Shown here in pieces: positions 37,609 through 46,077 of a stretch of 64,000 nucleotides of DNA. The notes beneath the pieces are model-generated. The model searched no databases and was not told the origin of the DNA. It saw nothing but the letters and a program-made list of their open reading frames with translations. This DNA comes from Firmicutes bacterium HGW-Firmicutes-2 (GTDB lineage: Bacteria > Bacillota > Clostridia > Lachnospirales > Vallitaleaceae): the NCBI GenBank assembly GCA_002841495.1, contig PGZV01000022.1:51171-115170 (forward strand), in the 5' to 3' direction. Positions within the stretch are counted from its first letter, which is position 1; each line of letters opens with the position of its first letter. A program made the translations under genes and the position numbers.

Positions 37609-39873
37609 CTAGGATATAAGGAGTTTTCTTAACTTTTCAATGGACATCGGTCGATGGTAGTAATAGCCTTGTATGGCATCACACCCAATAGACTTTAAGT
37701 AATCTGCTTGGTCCTTCTCTTCAACACCTTCAACCACTACATTATAGCCTAAGTCATGCAATAGACCGACTATATACTCCATCATTGCCCTTGATTTTTG
37801 GTTGCCTGGCAACTTAACGACAAAGGAACGGTCGATTTTAATGGTATCTACTTGCATTTCAGTCAAATAGGATAATGAAGAATACCCAGTTCCAAAATCA
37901 TCTAATGCCACCCCAACACCCATAGTACGAATGCCTTTCAAAATTTCATTTGCATGCTCAGCATCTTCAATAAAAATCGTTTCTGTTAGTTCAATATATA
38001 AATGCCTCGCTGTGATTTCGTACTTTTCCATAACCTCACGGAGGATTGTGATGATTGAATCATCCTGAAGTTGAAGAGGTGACAGATTAACATGAATAAC
38101 AAAATCTCTGTTGTCTCCAAGTAAATCTTTACAATCCTCACACGCTTTTGATAGAATTTGTTCTCCTATGATATTAATCAATTCAGTTTCCTCTGCTATA
38201 GGAATAAAAGTATTTGGATAGATCATAGACCCGTCTTTTTTTATCCATCTAGCTAAAACTTCTGTTCCCACAATTTCTCCTGAATGGGGTTGAATAATTG
38301 GTTGATAATAAGGAATAAACTCTCCTGATTCAATACCTAAACGCATATCTCTTTCGATGTTAATTCTTGTGATAAAAACTTCTTTCTCTTTCGTTGAATA
38401 AAACTCAATGCGCCCTCTACCTTTACTTTTTGCAAGGTTAAGAGCAAGGTCTGAATTTTTAAGTAACTCCATTGGTTGTGTTGTTTCAGATTCGGGAAAA
38501 GCCACACCCATACACACACTTATATTCACTTGTTGACCTTGAATCTCAAAATTATCATTAAAAACCGACTGAATCCTTTCTAAAGGTAAATATATGCGAT
38601 TTGTATGAATCAGTTTATCCATAATCACAACAAACTCATCCCCACCAAGCCTAGTTAAAGTAACCTCACTCTTAAAGACTGAAGTAACTTTATGCGCAAC
38701 TTGACGTAATAATTCATCACCTACTTCATGGCCATACTCATCATTGATTTCTTTAAAGTTATCTATGTTAAAAGCAATAAGGGCTACCTGATTATACCTT
38801 TCATCTAAAAAGCGGGCCAATCTGTCAATAAATAATTCTCGTTTCGGCAAAAATGTCACTGCATCATAATACTTATGGAAATTAATCTCTTCCTCATAGG
38901 CATAATTGGCCGTCATATCTCTAATAACCGCAGCAAATTCGCCTCCCTCTAATAAAAAAAGAGAAATTTCGCAATTAATCCTCCTACCATTTGCACTTGT
39001 ATGAATCCAGTCAAATCTCGTGATTTTACCCTCAGATGCACTACTAAATAATTCGGTTCCATAATCATAAGATTCTCGCCCATTGTCTTGAACCGATTCC
39101 GAAATATCCATTGGACTACGTCCAATAATATCTTCTCTAGATCGCTCAAAGATCTCTTCTGCCCGTCTGTTACAATCAAAAATAATTTCATTGCTGATGA
39201 GTAAAATGGCATCGGAAGAGTTATTGAATAAGTTGATGTATTTACTATAAGTTATGTCATCTAATTCTTTAAGATAATTGAAATTTAAAAAAACCAAAGA
39301 AATAGTTATGATTGCTTCAAATGCCGCTGCAACCATGTACCCTAAGATAAGAAATTCTTCATCGTACTGTACGATAATGAAATTCATGATATGCAAACCA
39401 AAAAGTATGAACGTTACACCAACAATTTTTGATGGAAGAAGATGACGCAGTACTTTTTTCATCCAGAAGAAACCAACAAAAATAGATGTTATGCCAAATA
39501 AAACATAGCCAATGCCTTCAAGTTGATCAGCCTTCTCAAGAATAACTAGAGTCATTAGCGTTAATATTAAGATTCCAATCATCCCATAAAACCTAACTAA
39601 GCGAAATGTCTTATTTGAACCGGCCGAAAAACTCACGTATATATACACACTGATAATGACTAAAAGAGTATATTTTAATAGACCATTAAATACCACTTGT
39701 TCTTCAAAGAGATTGAGTGTTGTTAGTACGATCAGTATAAAATAGCCTATGAAAGCAATTCTTAAATTGTAAATATACTTAATCCCACCGAAGCGGTGCA
39801 GCATTGTCAAAACCAAGATAAGCACTAACACAGTAGCGATTTCTAGAAGTTGAGCAAAAAGCAACATTTCCAT
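37609..39873 (-). CDS. Membrane-anchored PAS-GGDEF-EAL protein (cyclic di-GMP turnover)
   Basis: 754 residues. About seven membrane segments (1-210), a PAS domain (about 215-330, NSSDAILLISNEIIFDCNRRAEE), a GGDEF domain with intact LGGDEFVVIM (about 408-417) and an EAL domain. The EAL motif reads EVLAR, a variant, but other catalytic residues are kept: NLSPLQLQ, ELTETIFIED, DDFGTGYSSLSYL, KIDRSFV and EGVEEKDQ. No RxxD inhibitory site sits before GGDEF. Either activity is plausible; which dominates cannot be read. Lies just downstream of the metallopeptidase gene and acts in the same signalling system as the HD-GYP protein at 18.4 kb. Confidence 0.92.
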   Translation of the reverse strand: MEMLLFAQLLEIATVLVLILVLTMLHRFGGIKYIYNLRIAFIGYFILIVLTTLNLFEEQVVFNGLLKYTLLVIISVYIYVSFSAGSNKTFRLVRFYGMIGILILTLMTLVILEKADQLEGIGYVLFGITSIFVGFFWMKKVLRHLLPSKIVGVTFILFGLHIMNFIIVQYDEEFLILGYMVAAAFEAIITISLVFLNFNYLKELDDITYSKYINLFNNSSDAILLISNEIIFDCNRRAEEIFERSREDIIGRSPMDISESVQDNGRESYDYGTELFSSASEGKITRFDWIHTSANGRRINCEISLFLLEGGEFAAVIRDMTANYAYEEEINFHKYYDAVTFLPKRELFIDRLARFLDERYNQVALIAFNIDNFKEINDEYGHEVGDELLRQVAHKVTSVFKSEVTLTRLGGDEFVVIMDKLIHTNRIYLPLERIQSVFNDNFEIQGQQVNISVCMGVAFPESETTQPMELLKNSDLALNLAKSKGRGRIEFYSTKEKEVFITRINIERDMRLGIESGEFIPYYQPIIQPHSGEIVGTEVLARWIKKDGSMIYPNTFIPIAEETELINIIGEQILSKACEDCKDLLGDNRDFVIHVNLSPLQLQDDSIITILREVMEKYEITARHLYIELTETIFIEDAEHANEILKGIRTMGVGVALDDFGTGYSSLSYLTEMQVDTIKIDRSFVVKLPGNQKSRAMMEYIVGLLHDLGYNVVVEGVEEKDQADYLKSIGCDAIQGYYYHRPMSIEKLRKLLIS

Positions 39874-39916
39874 ATAAGCTCCTAACCTAGTATAGCCTCG
39901 TTATATCTTATTTATA

Positions 39917-40534
39917 TTATAACATCATATCCACCAGGTTCCCAGCTGCTTGATGCGTCATAACATCTTTATAAGGGTTGGTTTTTCCAACGGTTGTGGT
40001 CTTGGTAAGACCTCCCGATACATAGCTTATTCCACATTCCGGACAGATGCTTTGAAATATTTGTACACTTTGAGCAATAATCTCTTTTCCCTCTTCTTTG
40101 GCATCTGCCTGTTCATTAGAGACATGCTCCATCTCATGAGAAATCACCGCTGAAGCCGCCTGAGTTGGGCTTAGATGTGTAGGAGTTTGAAAGGACACAC
40201 TTGCATCATCGGACTTGTCCTGATAAGTTCTTGATGCGCAAGTTGCACATTCAACAGCGCCCATGCGCTTTAATGTTTTGTCATCAAAGACGTCTGCAAG
40301 TGTTGACAGTCGCTGCTCAGAAGGCACTAATTTATTGCTTAATTGTAAAGGGCGATCTGCTTTTGACAAATAAGCCAATTGTTGGTGCGACTTTTTCCCA
40401 CCATCAAGAAAAGGTCCACCCATTGTCTTAACATTTTCAAAAGACTGCTGAACCTCACTAGCGTTTACTTTTTCTTTAAATATCTGAACATTTCGAACTT
40501 GATTGGCTGCTTGAGCCTGATATATTCTATCCAT
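39917..40534 (-). CDS. Putative metallopeptidase related to SprA-type proteins
   Basis: 205 residues from ATG 40534, behind AACAGGTGATTTT; the open frame continues upstream to 40693 but without a binding site. After a helical N terminus comes CATCASRTYQDKSDDASVS and then SPTQAASAVISHEMEHVSNE with an HExxH zinc motif (HEMEH), followed by ICPECGISYVSGG with a CxxC pair. This layout is that of the SprA-related/HExxH proteins common in Clostridia. Peptidase activity is inferred from the motif only. The next downstream gene is the GGDEF/EAL protein. Confidence 0.7.
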   Translation of the reverse strand: MDRIYQAQAANQVRNVQIFKEKVNASEVQQSFENVKTMGGPFLDGGKKSHQQLAYLSKADRPLQLSNKLVPSEQRLSTLADVFDDKTLKRMGAVECATCASRTYQDKSDDASVSFQTPTHLSPTQAASAVISHEMEHVSNEQADAKEEGKEIIAQSVQIFQSICPECGISYVSGGLTKTTTVGKTNPYKDVMTHQAAGNLVDMML

Positions 40535-40679
40535 AAAATCACCTGTTTTTATTATACACGCGATTGGAAGGTTTGAAAAGTGGTCGTTTCTCTGTCTGAG
40601 CGATAAATAAGAAAAGAGCTTCGCTTCGTTATGAACTCTGCTCATATTTCTGAACGGTTCGACAGGAAAGGTCTTTGAC

Positions 40680-40708
40680 GTATTCAGCCACACTTTTTGG
40701 CTGAATAC
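40680..40708. other. 11-bp hairpin next to the island's left repeat
   Basis: GTATTCAGCCA and TGGCTGAATAC form a perfect stem around a 7-nt loop. No T-run follows. It lies upstream of the metallopeptidase gene and 30 bp outside the left 69-bp direct repeat. The 352-bp gap 40535-40886 holds this hairpin, the repeat with its tRNA fragment, and 80 bp in which I see nothing else. Confidence 0.45.
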
Positions 40709-40737
40709 TAAAGTATGACTTTCTTAAAGAACAAAAG

Positions 40738-40806
40738 AAAAGGAATCTCCAAAGAGATTCCTTTTCTTTACTAAGCTAGTAACGAGATTCGAACTCGTGA
40801 CCTCAT
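40738..40806. repeat. attL-like 69-bp direct repeat (3' part of tRNA-Thr plus terminator)
   Basis: Identical over 69 bp to 45886-45954. It contains the tRNA-Thr acceptor 3' strand, the T arm and variable loop, and part of the anticodon stem, then the terminator hairpin (AAGGAATCTC with complement). Beyond position 40806 the sequences differ, so this copy cannot form a tRNA. It has the form of an attachment-site duplication left by integration at a tRNA 3' end. Confidence 0.88.
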
Positions 40807-40886
40807 TACTATAAAAGTTGGTACCCAATAAATATAGAAAAACGATTCTTGCAATGATCTAAAAATCTAGTAAACAGCCATCCTCA

Positions 40887-41138
40887 TTATACCTCGAAAA
40901 AATTATTTATTTTTTGAACAACTTCATCTTCATCTTCACCTGAAATCTCCATTGTTAAAGTATCATTATATTTTGCACCTAATGTTAAAATGCCTAAAAT
41001 ACTTTTTGGATTCACTTCAGTTGTTCCTTTAATAATTTTAATATCAGATTTTGCACTCTGACAAACCTTAACCAATTGTGATGCTGGTCTTGCATGCAAT
41101 CCTTCCTCAAATGGTACTATTATAGTAAATGATTTCAT
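40887..41138 (-). CDS. HPr family phosphocarrier protein (island copy)
   Basis: 83 residues. Active histidine in EEGLHARPASQL and serine-46 region NPKSILGILTLGA. It is the last gene of the PTS operon in the island and probably serves the EIIA encoded there. It differs clearly from the dha-linked HPr. An island with its own HPr but no enzyme I must use the host's enzyme I. Confidence 0.9.
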   Translation of the reverse strand: MKSFTIIVPFEEGLHARPASQLVKVCQSAKSDIKIIKGTTEVNPKSILGILTLGAKYNDTLTMEISGEDEDEVVQKINNFFEV

Positions 41139-41236
41139 AATTAATCCTACACTTCCTTCATATCATTTGTTTTTAATCGACTAACTTTTGTTTCTATTAT
41201 ACATCATCTCTCATATTCAATGCCTTCACGATCTAT

Positions 41237-42505
41237 CTATAAAAATAACTTTGCAATATTACCAATAATTATTCCAATAATCCCGAAGTCAGAGTCACCA
41301 AACGTAGTATTTGCATATCCTAATGCTCCTAGAACAGGTAATAATAATACCGGTAGAAAAGAAATAATTAAACCATTAGCAAATGCACCCATAACAGCGC
41401 CTCTTCTACCACCCGTTGAGTTTCCAAAGACACCTGCAGCTGCACCTGTAAAGAAATGCGGTATAACCCCTGGAATAATAACAGTTGCACCTACAAATGA
41501 TAATACAAACATACCTACAATACCCGCTACAAAACTTGAGATGAAGCCAACAAGAACTGCTACAGGTGCGAAAGGAAATACGACCGGACAATCAAGAGCA
41601 GGTTTTGCGTTTGGAACAATCTTATCTGCAATACCTTTAAATGCAGGAACAATTTCACTAATAATCATTCTAACACCTGCAAGAACGATATAAACACCAC
41701 CAGAGAATACTAAACTCTGCATGATTGCAAACATGATAAAGTTTTGGCCTCCGCTTACTTGACTTTCAACGAATGTCGGTCCGGCAAATAAAACTGAAAC
41801 CAAGAAGAGCACTAACATGGTTAAGCCAGTGGCAATTGTCGTATCTCTAAGAAACATTAAGCCTTTGGGAAACTTCATATGTTCAGTTGAGTGTTCTTTG
41901 TTTCCAACTACTTTTCCAACCAAGGCTGCCGCTACATATCCCGTGGTGCCAAAATGACCTAGTGCAACGTCATCAGAACCTGTTATCGCTTTCATATATG
42001 GCTGAGCCATTGCAGGGAACAATACCATGACAAATCCCAGTATAACTGATCCGATAGTAATCAGTGTGACACCTTTAAAGCCGGCACCTACAAGGATTGC
42101 TGATAACATAGCAGCCATAAACAATGTATGGTGACCTGTTAAGAATATATACTTAAATTTTGTGAATCTTGCTAATAAAATATTTACTAACATACCAAAT
42201 ACCATAATCATAGCTGTTTCAGTACCTAATACCTCTTGAGCTATTGAGACTACTGCTTCATTATTAGGTATTACACCTGTAATATTAAATGCTTCCGTAA
42301 ATATTACGCTGAAATGATTAAGTGCTCCAACTAATGTTCCTGCACCCGCCCCGAGAATCAAGAAGCCAATAGTTGCTTTAAGCGAACCTGAAACAACATC
42401 TGCAGCTGACTTTTTTTGTGCCAATAAACCAATCAGTGCAAAAAGACCAATCAAAACAGCAGGTTGACTAAGTACCTCACTCATTAAAAATTGTAATATA
42501 TTCAT
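41237..42505 (-). CDS. PTS EIIC component, ascorbate (UlaA/SgaT) type
   Basis: 422 residues, about ten membrane segments. Ascorbate-family features: QKKSAADVVSGSLKATIGF near the N terminus, FLTGHHTLFMAA (about 143), and DCPVVFPFAPVAVLVGF with IIPGVIPHFFTGAAAGVFGN, which match UlaA. Membrane channel for sugar uptake coupled to phosphorylation; the substrate could be L-ascorbate or another sugar acid or pentitol. Second-to-last gene of the EIIA-EIIB-EIIC-HPr operon. Confidence 0.88.
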   Translation of the reverse strand: MNILQFLMSEVLSQPAVLIGLFALIGLLAQKKSAADVVSGSLKATIGFLILGAGAGTLVGALNHFSVIFTEAFNITGVIPNNEAVVSIAQEVLGTETAMIMVFGMLVNILLARFTKFKYIFLTGHHTLFMAAMLSAILVGAGFKGVTLITIGSVILGFVMVLFPAMAQPYMKAITGSDDVALGHFGTTGYVAAALVGKVVGNKEHSTEHMKFPKGLMFLRDTTIATGLTMLVLFLVSVLFAGPTFVESQVSGGQNFIMFAIMQSLVFSGGVYIVLAGVRMIISEIVPAFKGIADKIVPNAKPALDCPVVFPFAPVAVLVGFISSFVAGIVGMFVLSFVGATVIIPGVIPHFFTGAAAGVFGNSTGGRRGAVMGAFANGLIISFLPVLLLPVLGALGYANTTFGDSDFGIIGIIIGNIAKLFL

Positions 42506-42553
42506 ATTAAACCTCCTCTTATACCATCATATTTTATTATTTAGCATAGTTTC

Positions 42554-42838
42554 TTATTGATTTTCGAATTTTTCTAGTGCTTTAACCACTTTTTCTCTCA
42601 TGTCTTCTAAATCAAGAATATTATTTAGTTCGACCAACTCTTTAGCATAACCACTCAATTGACTCGTTATGTCTTTTGTTCCAACGATGATATCAGCATG
42701 GTAGCCTTTTGCTGATGTTAAGTCACTGTGATCTACCTCTACCTCTGCACCAATTTCCTTTAAGACTTTTTTGATATTCATCTCCATTAAAAAACTACTT
42801 CCCAAGCCATTACCACATACTACAAGAATTTTTAGCAT
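42554..42838 (-). CDS. PTS EIIB component, ascorbate/galactitol type
   Basis: 94 residues. Phosphorylated cysteine in VVCGNGLGSSFLME (about residue 8), followed by SDLTSAKGYHADIIVGT. Accepts phosphate from EIIA and passes it to the sugar in EIIC. Lies between EIIA and EIIC with short gaps. Confidence 0.92.
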   Translation of the reverse strand: MLKILVVCGNGLGSSFLMEMNIKKVLKEIGAEVEVDHSDLTSAKGYHADIIVGTKDITSQLSGYAKELVELNNILDLEDMREKVVKALEKFENQ

Positions 42839-42864
42839 TTCTTTCCTCCTCCAATCGTTTTCTT

Positions 42865-43314
42865 TTATGAGTGTTTGTTGATTACTTCTACAATCTTGTC
42901 TACATCTTTTGTAGTAAAGAGAATATCCATATCACTACTTTCAGTCATCACACCCATAAGCTGTCGTAGTGACTCAAGGTGACTTTTATTATCTGTTGTT
43001 GCTAGTGTAAATATCAATTTAACAGGATCATTTTCCTCATGACCAAACTTAACAGGATTTTTCAACTGAATTAAACTCATTGATGTTTTATTTACACCAT
43101 TTTCGGGTCTCGCATGGGACAGCGCTATTCCTGGCGCAATGACAATATATGGACCAATTTCTCTTTTAGTCTTTTTGACTGCCTCAATATATGACAGTTC
43201 GATTAACTTTTCCTTAAGCAAAATTTCTCCGCCAAGATCAATTGCTTTTTCCCAGTCTTTTGCTTCCACATTAACTTGAATATGATTTTTTGATAACATT
43301 TCATTTAGTAACAT
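42865..43314 (-). CDS. PTS EIIA component, mannitol/fructose type
   Basis: 149 residues from ATG 43314, behind AAGGTGGTTAAT; a GTG three codons earlier overlaps this site. Active histidine in PGIALSHARPENGV, followed by the FGHEENDPVKLIFTLATTD segment. It is closely similar to the C-terminal EIIA-like domain of the activator encoded next to it (NVEA.W..A, GPYIVIAPGIA.SHA, FGH..DPVK.IFTLA), so the two share a recent origin. First gene of the island operon. Confidence 0.93.
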   Translation of the reverse strand: MLLNEMLSKNHIQVNVEAKDWEKAIDLGGEILLKEKLIELSYIEAVKKTKREIGPYIVIAPGIALSHARPENGVNKTSMSLIQLKNPVKFGHEENDPVKLIFTLATTDNKSHLESLRQLMGVMTESSDMDILFTTKDVDKIVEVINKHS

Positions 43315-43370
43315 ATTAACCACCTTTTTAACTGTTGGACTCCTTTATGCTCGAGCAACTTTATAAATTA

Positions 43371-43376
43371 ATTATA
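43371..43376 (-). promoter_or_regulatory. -10 element of the EIIA-EIIB-EIIC-HPr operon
   Basis: TATAAT on the minus strand about 57 bp before the EIIA start. No good -35 lies 17 bp upstream, which suits an activator-dependent promoter. It is in the 418-bp gap 43324-43741 between the divergent operon and activator gene. Confidence 0.45.
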
Positions 43377-43545
43377 ACCTGCATATTAGTATTATTCTAT
43401 CAATAAACCATCCAAAATACTTCCGAATCAATTCTGCACTTTTGTACTAATTCTCTCTATGGTTTTCAGACTCTTAATATTTTTATACTTAAAACCTTTC
43501 TTATACTTATTGTTCGTGCTATGTATAAGGCTTATTTCGACGAAT

Positions 43546-43616
43546 ATATATGAGTATGAAACAAAAAAAAATGCTCAAAGTAACCATTATTGACATAAGT
43601 ATGCATATATGAGTAT
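43546..43616. promoter_or_regulatory. direct repeats ATATATGAGTAT, candidate activator sites
   Basis: ATATATGAGTAT occurs at 43546-43557 and again at 43605-43616, 59 bp apart, in the gap between the divergently transcribed PTS operon and activator gene. Two copies on one face of the helix (close to six turns) suit a MtlR-type dimer. The binding is inferred. Confidence 0.4.
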
Positions 43617-43741
43617 CTCAAATAACTTTATATGATTATCAACTTTCTGCAATTTTGAACAATTTTTTTGCTATTTTGTTGAAAATATACTCTGTTTATG
43701 CTTAAATTATAGAAGAAGTTCATATTAATGGAGGTATCAAC

Positions 43742-45844
43742 ATGGCTCTCAATAAACGTTGCATAGGTATCCTGATTCAATTGGCTTCATCCGATCAGCC
43801 AATGGCTATAGTAGACCTTAAAAAAAGCTACAAGGTCTCGGAGAGAACCATACGTTATGATTTAAAAGAAATTGAAGATTGGTTAAAACATAATAACTTA
43901 GGATCCATCAAAACCATATATGCTAAAGGTATAACCTTAAGTTGTGATCAACAGCAAAAGGCCAAGATTTTAAATCAACTTCAAATAAATGAACCTTCTT
44001 ATGACTACTATTCAAGTGAAGAGCGTCAGAAGATTATTATTATTGAACTGCTAAATTCTGATGAGCCTATAAAGACAGAATACCTTCAGATGAGATTAAT
44101 AGTTAGTCGAGGGACCATTATCAAAGAACTGAAAATTGTGGAACAATGGCTTAATAAGTACAAACTTGTCCTTTTGAAGAAACCCAATTATGGTATAAAA
44201 ATTCAAGGCACAGAAACCTCCAAAAGAAATGCCTTAATTGGTATGGCCAAAGATTTCATGTCTACAGAGCAAATACTTGGCATAATCCGAACTATTGATC
44301 TCAACAAAAAATCTCCTGTAAATAATCAGAAGTACTTGTACAATGATATACTTATGTCTAATATAAACCTTGAATTGCTAGAAGAATCATTGTTTAAATT
44401 ACAAGATTTGCTAGGTGTTAAATTGGGTGGCAATTCATTTGCAAGTCTTTTCACACATCTGGCTATTGCTTTACAACGTATCCAAATTGGTAAGAATATT
44501 TTCTTTCCACCTGAGGATTTGGTTTTAATGGAAAAAACAAAAGAATATAAAATTTGTGAAGTCTTTGCTGAAATATTAAATGAAAATTTTCACGTTAGCA
44601 TCCCTAAACCTGAAATCGGTTATATCACGCTACATATACTCGCTGCGCAACTCCATAAAAAGTCTGAAGAAAATAAAACACCACTAAACGCTACTTTATC
44701 TCCAATTACAAATCATTTGAATGCTACCGAATTACTTCTCAAAGATGATAACATCAATTTTATGGAAATGGCCGCCGATATAACCAAATACGTTAAAACT
44801 CAACTTAATATTGAGTTTCAAAATGAAAATCAAATGATGCTTGATTTATGTATTCATCTTAAACCTGCTGTCCACCGTTGCAATTATAAGATGTTTCTCG
44901 CCAATCCTATCTTAGATGACATCAAACAAAACTATTTTCGTTTATTTTTGATTGTAAAGGAGGCATTACTTCTTCTTAATTTTAAATATCCAATAGAAAT
45001 GAATGATCATGAGGTCTCTTACATAACATTGCATTTTGCTGCTGAAATCGAAAAAGGAAACGTGCTATTTGCCAAAAGACTCAATGTACTCTTGGTTTGT
45101 GCCAGTGGTATAGGCACAGCAAAAATGTTGCATAATCGAATTATAACTAACTTTAATAATTTTAATATAATCGACTCAATCTCCTACTTGGATTTTTTCA
45201 ACCAAATAAATAAACCCATTGATTTGGTAATTAGCACAATACCACTCAAGCAAAATAATTATGATTGCATCGTAGTGAATCCATTGCTTATGAAAGAAGA
45301 CATTCAAAAAATTGAAGCTTTTATCTTCAACCATCACGATCCCTCTCCTCAACCTAAAAGTATAGAACTTCAATTATCAAAAACGCAACCTATCCAAGTA
45401 AGTCTTGACCAATTACTTATTCCTGAACATATACAGTTAAATGTTGAAGCACCAAATTGGGAAGATGCTTTAAAATCTGGTGCAAATATTTTACTTAAAA
45501 GAGGTTTTATAACATCTGAATATACTGATGCTTTAATTGAAAACATTCACAAACTTGGTCCTTATATTGTTATTGCACCCGGTATAGCTTTTTCTCATGC
45601 TTCTTATAAAGTAGGTGTCAAACGATTGGGTATGAGTCTAATACGTTTAAGCCAATCTGTTGAATTTGGCCACGATGAACACGACCCGGTTAAAATCATA
45701 TTCACGCTTGCACCGTCTGACAAAACAAGTCATTATAGCGCATTGACAAGTTTAATGCAATTATTGTTAAACCCAAGAGACCTAAATATATTGTTTAATT
45801 CTCAAAATGTTGATGATATCCTTAAAATAATCTCCAAAACATAA
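43742..45844 (+). CDS. PTS-regulated transcriptional activator (BglG/MtlR family: HTH, PRD1, PRD2, EIIB-like, EIIA-like)
   Basis: 700 residues. N-terminal HTH (about 5-60, VSERTIRYDLKEIEDWL), a second HTH of Mga type (about 85-165, VSRGTIIKELKIVEQWL), two PRDs (about 190-295 and 305-415, with conserved histidines in LFTHLAI, YITLHILA and YITLHFAAEIE), an EIIB-like domain with LLVCASGIGTAKM (cysteine kept, about 440) and an EIIA-like domain (about 560-700, PGIAFSHASYKVG with the histidine kept). Probably activates the divergent PTS operon when PRDs and EIIA/EIIB domains are phosphorylated in the right pattern. ATG follows TGGAGGTATCAAC. Confidence 0.92.
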   Translation: MALNKRCIGILIQLASSDQPMAIVDLKKSYKVSERTIRYDLKEIEDWLKHNNLGSIKTIYAKGITLSCDQQQKAKILNQLQINEPSYDYYSSEERQKIIIIELLNSDEPIKTEYLQMRLIVSRGTIIKELKIVEQWLNKYKLVLLKKPNYGIKIQGTETSKRNALIGMAKDFMSTEQILGIIRTIDLNKKSPVNNQKYLYNDILMSNINLELLEESLFKLQDLLGVKLGGNSFASLFTHLAIALQRIQIGKNIFFPPEDLVLMEKTKEYKICEVFAEILNENFHVSIPKPEIGYITLHILAAQLHKKSEENKTPLNATLSPITNHLNATELLLKDDNINFMEMAADITKYVKTQLNIEFQNENQMMLDLCIHLKPAVHRCNYKMFLANPILDDIKQNYFRLFLIVKEALLLLNFKYPIEMNDHEVSYITLHFAAEIEKGNVLFAKRLNVLLVCASGIGTAKMLHNRIITNFNNFNIIDSISYLDFFNQINKPIDLVISTIPLKQNNYDCIVVNPLLMKEDIQKIEAFIFNHHDPSPQPKSIELQLSKTQPIQVSLDQLLIPEHIQLNVEAPNWEDALKSGANILLKRGFITSEYTDALIENIHKLGPYIVIAPGIAFSHASYKVGVKRLGMSLIRLSQSVEFGHDEHDPVKIIFTLAPSDKTSHYSALTSLMQLLLNPRDLNILFNSQNVDDILKIISKT

Positions 45845-45885
45845 TGTTTCCAAATGCCTATATCTCTTTGAGCGTTAAACAAAAA

Positions 45886-45954
45886 AAAAGGAATCTCCAA
45901 AGAGATTCCTTTTCTTTACTAAGCTAGTAACGAGATTCGAACTCGTGACCTCAT
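45886..45954. repeat. attR-like 69-bp direct repeat (overlaps intact tRNA-Thr)
   Basis: Perfect match to 40738-40806. Here it is continuous with the complete tRNA-Thr and its terminator hairpin, with a long T-run on the minus strand. Together the two copies bound about 5.1 kb. Confidence 0.88.
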
Positions 45955-45994
45955 CCTTACCATGGATGCGCTCTACCTACTGAGCTATACCAGC
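45922..45994 (-). tRNA. tRNA-Thr (anticodon GGT)
   Basis: 73 nt on the minus strand forming a full cloverleaf: acceptor GCTGGTA with TACTAGC, D arm GCTCAGTAGGTAGAGC, anticodon stem CATCC/GGATG with loop ATGGTAA giving anticodon GGT, and T arm ACGAG-TTCGAAT-CTCGT. CCA is not encoded. A terminator hairpin follows. Its 3' half is the 69-bp repeat that flanks the PTS island. Confidence 0.95.
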
Positions 45995-46077
45995 ATGAAT
46001 ATGATTATAATCCAGCCTACTTTTCAGGCCACTTTATCTATTATAACCATATCTTATGACTTGTCAACAATAAATCT

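Noticed and set aside
40776..40806. tRNA-like sequence at the left repeat
   Set aside because: Only the 3' part of tRNA-Thr is present; the 5' acceptor strand, D arm and anticodon loop are missing, so it is not a working tRNA.
43324..43741. Sigma-54 promoter before the island PTS operon
   Set aside because: No TGGCAC-N5-TTGC was found on the minus strand here; the activator is of the PRD type and a -10 TATAAT is present.
40807..45885. Prophage or conjugative element genes within the tRNA-flanked segment
   Set aside because: Every gene in it is a PTS component or its regulator; no integrase, transposase, relaxase or phage gene was seen.
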